Positions 22,903-33,589 of a DNA stretch of 64,000 bases are shown here, one piece after another; positions within the stretch are counted from its first letter, which is position 1; each line of letters begins with the position of its first letter. Source of the DNA: Nemertoderma westbladi (Eukaryota; Xenacoelomorpha; Nemertodermatida; Nemertodermatidae); the NCBI GenBank assembly GCA_032718475.1, contig JAUCBJ010003832.1, positions 1 to 64,000 of the forward strand, written 5' to 3'. The position numbers and the translations under genes were made by a program. The notes beneath the pieces are model-generated. The model was not told the DNA's origin and did not search any database. It was given only the letters and a program-made list of their open reading frames with translations.

Positions 22903-24758
22903 GATAGCCTACAAAGTTAAAACCGAACAACCAACAACCGAAAACATTAACAAGGTTGAGAAAGCTAAGGACGATCTTAAATTGGCCTACAACATCAGCC
23001 AGGAAAAGTACATACAGGATAAAACTGAAGCAATTACAACTGCTCACATACAGCAACAATCAAGACTTACCTGGCAAACTGTAAATGAGGTATCTGGTCG
23101 GAAAAGTTGTGCAAAGGGGCGCCTCAAAGCCGATAGTCCTGAAGAACGTGTTGGGTGGGAAGTGGAAAAATCACTTCAGCAACTTGCTTGGGCAGCCACC
23201 AAACATCGAGGTCAGCCCTACAAGGAAAATATATGACAAGACACTACCTATAGAAACAGGGGACTTCACACCTGCCGAACTCCAAAGAAGCATTAAAAGC
23301 ATGTCCAATAATAAAGCGAGTGGATTGGATGAAATCCCAGCGGAGGTATGGAAAACCGGAGTGCTAAATAGACCATTATTGAATGTTTGCAACCGGATGT
23401 TAAAAGGGGAAAAGCCACCACCAATTTGGACTAAAGGTCAACTAAAGCCTCTCCCCAAGAAAGGAGACCTCGGCATACCAACAAACTATCGTGGGATCTG
23501 TCTGCTTGTGGTAGCTGCCAAAATATACAATAAAATGATTCTATATAGGATTAGGCCTCACATAGAGAAACTACTGCGTAAGAGCCAAAACGGATTTCGA
23601 CCAAGTAGATCAACAATAGCTCAGATACTTGCACTACGGAGACTGATTGAAGGAATTAAGTCAAAGAATCTCCCCGCAGTCATGACCTTTGTGGACTTCA
23701 AGAAGGCATTCGACTCCATCCATAGAGGTAAAATGCTTGAAATCCTAAGAGCTTATGGAATACCAGAAGTAATTGTTGCTGGCATTGGATTGTTATATTG
23801 TGACACAGAAGCGCAGGTACTCTCACCAGATAGTGAAACTGAGTTTTTCTCAATCCTGGCTGGCGTACTGCAAGGTGACACATTAGCACCATTACTATTT
23901 GTAATTGTGCTGGATTACGCAATGAGGACGGCCACAAAGGGTGAAGATCTGGGATTCACACTTCAAGAACGCAGAAGTAGTAGATATCCGGCAACTACAG
24001 TCACAGACACCGACTTTGCGGATGACATCGCCCTGCTCTCTAATACGCTAGCAGATGCACAGCTTCTACTAAATAAAGTGGAGAGGGCTGCTAAGGAGGT
24101 TGGATTGCATATAAATGCTACCAAGACCGAATTCATGACCTTTAATGTTGATGGAAACTTGACAACCATTGATAATAATCAACTAAGGCAGGTCGATGAC
24201 TTCCAGTACCTTGGATCATGGATAGAGAGTAGCAAAAAGGACATAGAAGTTAGGAAAGCAAAGGCTTGGGTAGCTCTATCAAAAATGGATACCATCTGGA
24301 AATCAGATCTCTCCAGGCACCTGAAGACCAAGTTCTTTCGAGCCACAGTGGAAAGTGTATTTTTATACGGGGGTGAGACCTGGACACTGACTAAATCACT
24401 TGAACAACGAATTGATGGTTGCTACACAAGACTACTAAGGGCAGCCCTAAACATCAGCTGGAGACAACACATGACAAACGCCGAGCTTTATGGTACAATA
24501 CCACCTGTATCAGCCACCCTCCGTGAACGCAGATTAAGATTCAGTGGGCACTGCTGGCGAAGTAAAGACGAGGTCATACCAGATCTACTTCTCTGGCAAC
24601 CAACTCATGGAAAGCGTAGTCGTGGACGACCTGCCATAACATATATAGATCAACTTGAAAGGGATACTGAACTTGGGAGAAACGAAATTGCGACAACTAT
24701 GGAGAATCGGGAAGCCTGGAAGGATCTCATTTCCACTGTCCGAGTTCGCTCGACCTAG
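22903..24758 (+). pseudogene. LINE-A reverse transcriptase region
   Basis: The linker after the TTAA site is read to about 23160, then shifts to the frame open to the stop at 24756-24758. Motif A is FVDFKKAFDS (about 23685-23714), motif B GVLQGDTLAPLLF (about 23863-23900) and motif C DTDFADD (about 24007-24027), all with catalytic aspartates intact. The C-terminal region has YLGSWI, LYGGETWTLT and RRLRFSGHCWR, features shared with LINE-B. The stop codon TAG is itself the first unit of the (TAG)n 3' tail, so there is essentially no 3' UTR. The RT core is intact over about 550 residues, but the nested insertion and frameshifts upstream disable the element. Confidence 0.9.
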
Positions 24759-24764
24759 TAGTAG

Positions 24765-25130
24765 TACTACTGACTACAACATTGCACCTTGTGAGTACCT
24801 CTGCACTGACTACATAGTGCACCTTGCGAGTGAGTACTACTGACTACAACATTGCACCTTGCGAGTGAGTACTACTGTCTACAACATTGCACCTTGCGAT
24901 TGAGTACTACTGACTACATAGTGCACCTTGGGGGTACTACTGTCTACAACATTGCACCTTGCGAGTGAGTACTACTGTCTACAACATTGCACCTTACGAG
25001 TGAGTACTACTGACTACAACATTGCACCTTACGAGTGAGTACTACTGACAACAACATTGCACCTTGTGAGTACCTCTGCACTGACTACATAGTGCACCTT
25101 GCGAGTGAGTACTACTGACTACAATCTGAC
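24765..25130. repeat. continuation of the 35/70-bp satellite
   Basis: About ten more monomers of the same A and B types as 16130-19812 follow the LINE-A tail, ending near 25130 in a degenerate ACAATCTGACTATAATC edge. The two blocks were one array before LINE-A inserted. Confidence 0.95.
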
Positions 25131-25139
25131 TATAATCTA

Positions 25140-25935
25140 CATACAACATCGTTTCTGCATCATGACTTATCTCATATTACTAAAATGAATATTGGCATAA
25201 ATAATAGACGGGGTTCATTTGTAGTGTATCGAATTGGCACTACAATGGAAGAATTTATTATAAATAAATACACTAATTAATATAAATTTGGGCAATAATA
25301 TGTCTATATGGAAGCAATGATGGTCGGAAATGTAATCCTGATAATATTATGTTTTGTTATTTTCTTCAAAAATCACGAAACAAAATTATTCTATGATGAA
25401 TATGCGGTATATTCTGCGGCATTCCATTCCAGTTTTCATTCTTTACTTTTCATTTCTTTTCAACGATTTGGATGGATCAAATACACATACTGTAGATAAT
25501 TTCTTGGAATTTGGATAATTTTTACTTAAAAACGGCGTTATGTGCAGTAAGTTGTAAGTGAAGTGATGGCTGTACTAATGAAGGGACTGTGTGGCTTCGC
25601 AGTTTTGCGGCTTTGACTGACAATCCCCGCCTATGTACCAAACCTTACCGATGTACATCCAGTAACTGCCTTAACTATCATTCTTGTCCCAATTTACGAA
25701 TGATGTCAGCTCTTAAAGTGAATAAATTACTTTTTACTGGTAATGTAGTTATTGATTAGAATGTCATAATTGATGGAAAATTTGACATTGAAATAAAAGG
25801 TAACTACCGCCATGTCATATTAATTTCTATTTTTTTTTTATGTCGTCAGACATTTTTGAGGTGTCTAATCGTGTTAGCGGATTGTTCCTCGCTCTAGTGG
25901 GCCAATAATTAATGAAGCAATGCCCCACCACAGTG
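25140..25935. other. AT-rich spacer without recognisable features
   Basis: No gene or repeat supported. Confidence 0.5.
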
Positions 25936-25949
25936 TATACCACAATACC

Positions 25950-26120
25950 ACAATAAATTGGCCCCATCACAGTGTAGTCAAACAATAAATTGGCCCCATC
26001 ACAGTGTAGTCAAACAATAAATTGGCCCCATCACAGTGTAGTCAAACAATAAATTGGCCCCATCACAGTGTAGTCAAAAAATAAATTGGCCCCATCACAG
26101 TGTAGTCAAACAATAAATTT
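25950..26120. repeat. 32-bp minisatellite, ~5-6 copies
   Basis: The unit AATAAATTGGCCCCATCACA plus GTGTAGTCAAAC (32 bp) repeats with very few changes. A degenerate leading unit lies at about 25915-25950. Confidence 0.9.
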
Positions 26121-26124
26121 CCCC

Positions 26125-27180
26125 CATCTGTTAAAATGCCTAGGCAATTGTTTGTTTTTACTAAGTAAGAAAGATGGGCCCGAATTTGTTGCGTTTTTCT
26201 TATGTAAATAATATTAGCGCTATTTAGAAAGAAATCGAAGCAAGACGTTATTACAGTTTTATATCTAGTATTTACGTAAGAAATCTTAATAATTATAGAA
26301 AATTGGGGGGAATAAGAAATTAGCGGACATTTTAAGTCATATTGTGAATAAGGGAACATTCGAGTACATTCATATTTACTTGGGCGCAGCGGTAACATTT
26401 GTAGTTAACATACCATTTACTATACACTACTGGTATTACATAAAATGCCACCACGATCGGATTTGATAGTAAAATGCATGGCCATCATAAAATCCCTATT
26501 TTATAATTCACTGTGACGTAACATTCAAGTTCAAGTTCATTTATACTTATTCACAATTAAACAACAAATTAAACAAAATTTAACATACAATATAAGAAAA
26601 TAAATGGAGGAGACTCCAACAATTTAGGAGAATAAATGGAGGCACTAGTGTACGCTGCCACCCTAAAAACAAATATATATTTGGTAATAATAAAAATGGC
26701 GCACTGCAGGTTATCGTATCCCTTAAAGTATTCAGAGAGATACAAGAGACGAAAGATACATGTCACTATTCAGAGATATGTAAAGGGTACCGGAGTAACA
26801 ACTTTTAGTATTTTAATTAATGAATTTGGCATTTAACTTATTATATGTTACAGTATAATATCAAGCAGAGATAACCGGAAAAAAAATTACCGAGAGAAAA
26901 ATTCCAACAATTTGACGAAAAAATTTGTTAAAAAATTACCGGAAAAATTTAAATAACCGAATAAATTTAATGTATAATAATATGAAAACATAAAAATAAA
27001 TTAAACGTTAACCTTTGGTGAGGGGGACCGGATGTGTGGCATATAGTTATAAAATGTTTAATAGTAATAAATTTGCAGACTATGACACAAATATTGCAAT
27101 GTTACCTAGGAAATTAACGTTCTAACTACAGGTATAATCGAACAAATTATTATTATTATTACAAAGTATGGTACTGTAGT
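26125..27180. other. AT-rich spacer
   Basis: No gene supported. Around 26525-26640 (TTCAAGTTCAAGTTCATTTA, then AATAAATGGAGGA twice) the sequence resembles the reverse complement of a CR1/L2-type LINE 3' end, but the match is too weak to call. A low-complexity AAATTACCG-rich stretch lies at 26875-26970. Confidence 0.4.
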
Positions 27181-27185
27181 TGTGT

Positions 27186-27985
27186 AACGTGGCCCCGCGC
27201 CCGGGTAGTGCTACTATTTATGGAACGTGGCCCCGCGAACGGGTAGTGCTACTATTTATGGAACTTAAACCCGCGCCCGGGTAGTGCTACTATTTATGGA
27301 ACTTAAACCCGCTCCCGGGTAGTGCTACTAGTTATAGAACGTGGCCCCGCGCCCGGGTAGTGCTACTAGTTATGGAACGTGGCCCCGCGCCCGGGTAGTG
27401 CTACTAGTTATGGAACGTGGCCCCGCGCCCGGGTAGTGCTACTACTTATGGAACGTGACCCCGCGCCCGGGTAGTGCTACTATTTTATTTATTGAACGTG
27501 ATCCCACGCCCGGGTAGTGCTACTAGTTATGGAACGTGGCACCGCGCCCGGGTAGTGCTACTAGTTATGGAACGTGGCCCCGCGCCCGGGTAGTGCTACT
27601 ACTTATGGAACGTGACCCCGCGCCCGGGTAGTGCTACTAGTTATAGAACGTGGCCCCGCGCCCGGGTAGTGCTACTAGTTATGGAACGTGGCCCCGCGCC
27701 CGGGTAGTGGTACTAGTTATGGAACGTGGCCCCGCGCCCGGGTAGTGCTACTACTTATGGAACGTGACCCCGCGCCCGGGTAGTGCTACTATTTTATTTA
27801 TGGAACGTGATCCCACGCCCGGGTAGTGCTACTAGTTATGGAACGTGACCCCGCGCCCGGGTAGTGCTACTATTTTATTTATGGAACGTGATCCCACGCC
27901 CGGGTAGTGCTACTAGTTATGGAACGTGGCCCCGCGCCCGGGTAGTGCTACTAGTTATGGAACGTGGCCCTGCGCCCGTGTGGTT
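27186..27985. repeat. 38-bp GC-rich minisatellite, ~20 copies
   Basis: The unit GAACGTGGCCCCGCGCCCGG plus GTAGTGCTACTAGTTATG (38 bp) repeats about twenty times. Variants include a seven-base expansion (TATTTTATTTATGG) that recurs three times as a higher-order marker. Each unit has several CpG sites, a CCCGGG and the palindrome TAGTGCTA/TAGTAGCA-like centre. It is a sharp GC peak in AT-rich DNA. Confidence 0.95.
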
Positions 27986-27989
27986 TAAA

Positions 27990-28710
27990 TTACAATGAAC
28001 TCAATAGATGAAGTTCTTACTTTTTGATTTTAATATTATATTCGATATTAAAACCTGTTTCATCCGAAATTTTAGTATAAAAGGTAGCGAGCGATATTAG
28101 GCGCGATTGTTTAAATTATGGACGCATAAAACGCACCTTATTAATATTTTAAATTTGGACTGAAATACTTAGGTATTTGCGGAGTATTAGCGCATTATTT
28201 AGGTAAAGGTTGGGTTTAATAATTGACTCCAATTGAGTGAGTAGGCCTAGTACTTACTGCATTTATTTGCTGGATTAAGGGCCATTGGGGTTTGCTACTG
28301 ACTACTGACCTACTGTAGAGCAAAAACGGCTCTAACGATTTTTTAAATTTCCTTGTTCACTTGTTCACAAAGGATTCACGAAATTTCCTTTAACGATAAG
28401 AAATTTTGCATGAACCATGAAAATAGCTTTCTATGGGAACTTAATTGCGGTTTAAATTGAAACATCTCAACTTGTTCTATTTCAAAAAATACCACAGTAA
28501 AACGAAATTTGCCATAGATTCAATAATAGAAACTCTAGCTGGGGCTCATAGGCCTAATAATGAATGCTATTGAATAGGCCCAAACTGCAGAGAAGTATAT
28601 TACTTGCCAAGTTTAATAAGGTTGTGTTACTCAGTCGCGCTAACCCAGACAGTAAGCAAACATCAACTGTTGTAATGTACAGGTATTAACCCTGTCAGCT
28701 GATAGCTCTT
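27990..28710. other. AT-rich spacer
   Basis: Nothing recognisable as gene or RNA. Confidence 0.5.
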
Positions 28711-28810
28711 CCCAGTAAATCCTATGGGAATATCTACAAGGTTACTCACTGTGCTGTGTTCCCAGTAAATCCTATGGGAATATCTTCAAGGTTACTCACT
28801 GTGCTGTGTT
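28711..28810. repeat. 50-bp tandem duplication
   Basis: Two adjacent 50-bp copies beginning CCCAGTAAATCCTATGGGAA (28711-28760 and 28761-28810) differ at a single position. This is a recent tandem duplication. Confidence 0.9.
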
Positions 28811-28954
28811 ATGTGGCAGGCCAGCTGATTGAATTTAGTTAGACAGAGTACGTCTGTTGAGTATCGGGTACTAAGTGTACTGAAATGTACACTGCTATAA
28901 TAATCATATAATATTGTTGGATTTGATTAATAAAAATAAAAGAAATTGACAAAT

Positions 28955-29060
28955 GAGGAAACACGTCTCCAGGGGTTGAACCAGCGCTATATTTACGTTT
29001 CGGCCTACCAGGTCTCATCTGTAGCGTTAACCAATTCAGCCACTTACCCCTGACATTTGC
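28955..29060 (-). repeat. tRNA-derived SINE head with A and B boxes
   Basis: On the minus strand the sequence carries an RNA polymerase III A box, TGGCTGAATTGG (29042-29031), and a B box, GGTTCAACCCC (28982-28972), about 60 bp apart as in tRNA genes. The flanking tRNA-like sequence does not fold into a plausible functional tRNA by eye. Related partial copies lie at 56095-56150 (A box kept, B box lost) and 60358-60443 (B box kept, A box lost). It is therefore a dispersed SINE family. Confidence 0.7.
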
Positions 29061-29507
29061 TCTCCCACCTAACCCACTTCTATTTTTTTACTTTTTTTAT
29101 CATTTATTACAGTTCCATTATCAGCTAAAACCCAATTAATTTAATTAATATCATCTGTCAGTAATTCTCCAATTAACCACACTTTGACCGGATCCGCCGA
29201 TAGCAACTCCCGTAACATCCCGAACGAACTCACGAACCCAACGAACATCCCGATCTAATGAAATAAAATGACTAAGTAAACTGAAGACCGACCTCATTAG
29301 CGACTACATTAGCAGCTACATTAGCGGACAAAATTCAGTTGTTTAATCAGTAGCTTTACGGACAATGTTGCTGTCCTAGTGTGAAAGTGGATACAGTGCC
29401 TTAGCAACCTTCAGTTTCTTTGGTGCTGCTTGCTGGTTCAAACCCGAGACAAGTAGACCCGTAGAAATTACGCACTTTTATGTCCCCAGGCAATACACCC
29501 AGCGGTT
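29044..29507. repeat. dispersed repeat, copy 1 (second copy 56148-56610)
   Basis: From the SINE through to the TTAA element this sequence matches 56148-56610 for most of its length, with small indels. Shared landmarks are TTGCTCTCCCACC, GCTAAAACCCAATTAATTTA, ACCGGATCCGCC and GTCCCCAGGCAATACACCC. It contains a second B-box-like word GGTTCAAACCC near 29437. It has no coding capacity. Confidence 0.75.
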
Positions 29508-29511
29508 TTAA

Positions 29512-30115
29512 CCCTATTTGACCAGGGGGGGGGGAGTCATTTTTTAATTTTTTTTTTGTAATTAATCTGTATTTTTGAGTCAGGTTTGTTGGGAAAACAG
29601 AGATTTCGTGACTTTTCCTAAAATTTAATGGGCCATTCAACAGCGAAAACGCCATTTATATGGCTTTGATAGTTATCGTGCTGTGGTCCCTTCTGACACC
29701 AATCTCCATTATTTTTCGTGCTACAATTTTCAATAGTGTTTATGGCTCAATAAAATTATTTAATTTGCGGTATATTGCGATTTTTTGGATGCTGATTACG
29801 ATTATAGAACTCAAATATAACATTCGAGAAAATTTTTGGTAATTTTGAATGTGCCCTCTGTGGTACGAAAAAGACCAGTAGTGCAAATATAAAAATGAAA
29901 AATCACCACAAAATTAAAATGATTCCATGAATATAACGGTTTTTTTGGATGCTGATCACGAATAGCATTTTTAAGTAGCACAAATTTTATTATCAAAAAT
30001 CAACATTATTTTAAGACATTCTGGGTTTTATTGGGACGCTGATCACGAATATGACATTCAAAAATATCGTATTATCCAACTAAATTCGATTTTTGTAGTT
30101 TGAAATTTATTGCTA
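29512..30115 (+). mobile_element. TTAA-type foldback element (family 4), left half only
   Basis: TTAA at 29508-29511 is followed by CCCTATTTGACCAGGGGGGGG. Three forward modules (GGATGCTGATTACG near 29785, GGATGCTGATCACG near 29945, GGGACGCTGATCACG near 30037) match the copy at 56615. At about 30110, close to where the second copy turns into inverted modules, the sequence passes directly into the 39-bp minisatellite. No right terminus is found after the array. Confidence 0.7.
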
Positions 30116-30125
30116 CATTTGCTAC

Positions 30126-33100
30126 ATGAAGTGTACACCCTTGGGTGTTAGTGTAGCGCCCTCCCTGAAGTGTACACCCTTGGGTGTTAGTGTGGCGCCC
30201 TCCCTGAAGTGTACACCCTTGGGTGTTAGTGTGGCGCCCCCCCTGGAAGTGTACACCCTTGGGTTAGTGTGGCGCCCTCCCTGAAGTGTACACCATTGGG
30301 TGTTAGTGTGGCGCCCTCCCTGAAGTGTACACCCTTGGGTGTTAGTGTGGCGCCCTCCCTGGAAGTGTACACCCTTGGGTGTTAGTGTAGCGCCCTCCCT
30401 GAAGTGTACACCCTTGGGTTAGTGTGGCGCCCTCCCTGAAGTGTACACCCTTGGGTGTTAGTGTGGCGCCCTCCCTGAAGTGTACACCCTTGGGTGTTAG
30501 TGTGGCGCCCCCCCTGGAAGTGTACACCCTTGGGTTAGTGTGGCGCCCTCCCTGAAGTGTACACCATTGGGTGTTAGTGTGGCGCCCTCCCTGAAGTGTA
30601 CACCCTTGGGTGTTAGTGTGGCGCCCTCCCTGGAAGTGTACACCCTTGGGTGTTAGTGTAGCGCCCTCCCTGAAGTGTACACCCTTGGGTTAGTGTGGCG
30701 CCCTCCCTGAAGTGTACACCATTGGGTGTTAGTGTGGCGCCCTCCCTGAAGTGTACACCCTTGGGTGTTAGTGTGGCGCCCTCCCTGGAAGTGTACACCC
30801 TTGGGTGTTAGTGTGGCGCCCTCCCTGAAGTGTACACCCTTGGGTGTTAGTGTGGCGCCCTCCCTGGAAGTGTACACCCTTGGGTGTTAGTGTGGCGGCG
30901 TCCCCGAAGTGTACACCCTTGGGTGTTAGTGTGGCGCCCTCCCTGAAGTGTACACCATTGGGTGTTAGTGTGGCGCCCTCCCTGAAGTGTACACCCTTGG
31001 GTGTTAGTGTGGCGCCCTCCCTGAAGTGTACACCCTTGGGTGTTAGTGTGGCGCCCTCCCTGAAGTGTACACCCTTGGGTGTTAGTGTAGCGCCCTCCCT
31101 GAAGTGTACACCCTTGGGTTAGTGTGGCGCCCTCCCTGAAGTGTACACCATTGGGTGTTAGTGTGGCGCCCTCCCTGAAGTGTACACCCTTGGGTGTTAG
31201 TGTGGCGCCCTCCCTGGAAGTGTACACCCTTGGGTTAGTGTGGCGCCCTCCCTGAAGTGTACACCATTGGGTGTTAGTGTGGCGCCCTCCCTGAAGTGTA
31301 CACCCTTGGGTGTTAGTGTGGCGCCCTCCCTGAAGTGTACACCCTTGGGTGTTAGTGTGGCGCCCCCCCTGGAAGTGTACACCCTTGGGTTAGTGTGGCG
31401 CCCTCCCTGAAGTGTACACCATTGGGTGTTAGTGTGGCGCCCTCCCGGAAGTGTACACCCTTGGGTGTTAGTGTGGCGCCCTCCCTGGAAGTGTACACCC
31501 TTGGGTGTTAGTGTGGCGCCCTCCCTGGAAGTGTACACCCTTGGGTGTTAGTGTAGCGCCCTCCCTGAAGTGTACACCCTTGGGTGTTAGTGTGGCGCCC
31601 TCCCTGGAAGTGTACACCCTTGGGTTAGTGTGGCGCCCTCCCTGAAGTGTACACCATTGGGTGTTAGTGTGGCGCCCTCCCTGAAGTGTACACCCTTGGG
31701 TGTTAGTGTGGTGCCCTCCCTGAAGTGTACACCCTTGGGTGTTAGTGTGGCGCCCCCCCTGGAAGTGTACACCCTTGGGTGTTAGTGTGGCGCCCTCCCT
31801 GGAAGTGTACACCCTTGGGTGTTAGTGTGGCGCCCTCCCTGGAAGTGTACACCCTTGGGTGTTAGTGTGGCGCCCTCCCTGGAAGTTTACACCCTTGGGT
31901 GTTAGTGTAGCGCCCTCCCTGAAGTGTACACCCTTGGGTGTTAGTGTGGCGCCCTCCTTGGAAGTGTACACCCTTGGGTGTTAGTGTGGCGCCCTCCCTG
32001 AAGTGTACACCCTTGGGTGTTAGTGTGGCGCCCTCCCTGAAGTGTACACCCTTGGGTGTTAGTGTGGCGCCCCCCCTGGAAGTGTACACCCTTGGGTGTT
32101 AGTGTGGCGCCCTCCCTGAAGTCTACACCCTTGGGTGTTAGTGTGGCGCCCTCCTTGAAGTGTACACCCTTGGGTTAGTGTGGCGCCCTCCCTGAAGTGT
32201 ACACCATTGGGTGTTAGTGTGGCGCCCTCCTTGGAAGTGTACACCCTTGGGTGTTAGTGTGGCGCCCTCCCTGAAGTGTACACCCTTGGGTGTTAGTGTG
32301 GCGCCCTCCCTGGAAGTGTACACCCTTGGGTGTTAGTGTGGCGCCCTCCTTGAAGTGTACACCATTGGGTGTTAGTGTGGCGCCCTCCTTGAAGTGTACA
32401 CCCTTGGGTTAGTGTGGCGCCCTCCCTGAAGTGTACACCCTTGGGTGTTAGTGTGGCGCCCTCCCTGGAAGTTTACACCCTTGGGTGTTAGTGTAGCGCC
32501 CTCCCTGAAGTGTACACCCTTGGGTGTTAGTGTGGCGCCCTCCTTGGAAGTGTACACCCTTGGGTGTTAGTGTGGCGCCCTCCCTGAAGTGTACACCATT
32601 GGGTGTTAGTGTGGCGCCCTCCTTGAAGTGTACACCCTTGGGTTAGTGTGGCGCCCTCCCTGAAGTGTACACCCTTGGGTGTTAGTGTGGCGCCCTCCCT
32701 GGAAGTTTACACCCTTGGGTGTTAGTGTAGCGCCCTCCCTGAAGTGTACACCCTTGGGTGTTAGTGTGGCGCCCTCCCTGGAAGTTTACACCCTTGGGTG
32801 TTAGTGTAGCGCCCTCCCTGAAGTGTACACCCTTGGGTGTTAGTGTGGCGCCCTCCTTGGAAGTTTACACCCTTGGGTGTTAGTGTAGCGCCCTCCCTGA
32901 AGTGTACACCCTTGGGTGTTAGTGTGGCGCCCTCCTTGGAAGTGTACACCCTTGGGTGTTAGTGTGGCGCCCTCCCTGAAGTGTACACCCTTGGGTGTTA
33001 GTGTGGCGCCCTCCCTGAAGTCTACACCCTTGGGTGTTAGTGTGGCGCCCTCCCTGGAAGTGTACACCCTTGGGTGTTAGTGTGGCGCCCTCCCTGAAGT

Positions 33101-33336
33101 GTACACCCTTGGGTGTTAGTGTGGCGCCCTCCCTGAAGTCTACACCCTTGGGTGTTAGTGTGGCGCCCTCCCTGAAGTGTACACCCTTGGGTGTTAGTGT
33201 GGCGCCCTCCCTGAAGTCTACACCCTTGGGTGTTAGTGTGGCGCCCTCCCTGGAAGTGTACACCCTTGGGTGTTAGTGTGGCGCCCTCCCTGGAAGTGTA
33301 CACCCTTGGGTGTTAGTGTGGCGCCCTCCCTGGAAG
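30126..33336. repeat. 39-bp minisatellite, ~80 copies, 3.2 kb
   Basis: The unit GTGTACACCCTTGGGTGTTA plus GTGTGGCGCCCTCCCTGAA (39 bp) has variants of 36 bp (GGGTTAG, GTT deleted), 40 bp (GGAA end) and point variants (ACCATTGGG, GTTTACACC, GTCTACACC, CTCCTTG). It contains the palindromes GTGTACAC and GGCGCC. The GGGTTAG unit is usually followed at once by the ACCATTGGG unit, so there is higher-order structure. Point variants cluster: GTCTACACC occurs only towards the right. Open frames on both strands follow from the 13-codon period and are not genes. Confidence 0.97.
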
Positions 33337-33499
33337 AACCAAGAGAGACGAGCCTTCGGTTGTTACCTTGAGCGTTTCGTGTTTGGCATGTTCAGTGTTC
33401 ACCGTCACTTTACTTCAACATTTATGGGAAATGGTCAGTTTTTGATCAATAGGATTTTGGAAATGTTTCAGATTGAACGGTACAGTAGGTTTATGAGTC

Positions 33500-33580
33500 A
33501 TATGTCATAGATATAAGCCATATATATAATGCAGCTGAGCTGCTACAATGCAGCATGCCGATTGTAGTAGTAGTAGTATA
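33500..33580 (+). mobile_element. LINE-B 3' end only
   Basis: About 80 bp matching the LINE-B 3' UTR (CTACAATGCAGCATGCCGAT) and ending in (GTA)n, as at 36900-36962. This is an extreme 5' truncation. Confidence 0.7.
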
Positions 33581-33589
33581 TTGTATTCC

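Larger units (their letters stand above)
19813..24770 (+). mobile_element. LINE-A, near full-length RTE-like retrotransposon inserted in the satellite
   Basis: The element lies between two halves of the satellite. Satellite sequence ending GTACTACTGACTA precedes it, and GTACTACTGACTA follows its (TAG)n tail, consistent with a target duplication of about 13-14 bp, although the satellite itself contains this word. Without the 1.55-kb nested element it is about 3.4 kb, the usual RTE size. It has a leader, an APE-type endonuclease and an RT read as one ORF in principle, and almost no 3' UTR. The leader at 19830-20160 includes a small duplicated phrase (GGCGGAAGGTAATCAACCAA at about 20036 and 20078). 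Frameshifts make it inactive. Confidence 0.85.

Noticed and set aside
26525-26640. CR1/L2 LINE 3' end in reverse orientation
   Set aside because: Only a short, low-complexity resemblance; no coding part nearby to confirm it.
28972-29042. Functional tRNA gene
   Set aside because: A and B boxes are present, but acceptor and anticodon stems do not pair convincingly by eye and truncated copies are dispersed; a SINE is the better explanation.
30342-33303. Series of ORFs on both strands across 30.3-33.3 kb
   Set aside because: All are phases of the 39-bp minisatellite; no start context, no flanking coding sequence.
30126-33336. Telomere-like repeat (TTAGTGTGG resemblance)
   Set aside because: The unit is 39 bp with no TTAGGG-type periodicity and lies inside the contig next to a transposon.
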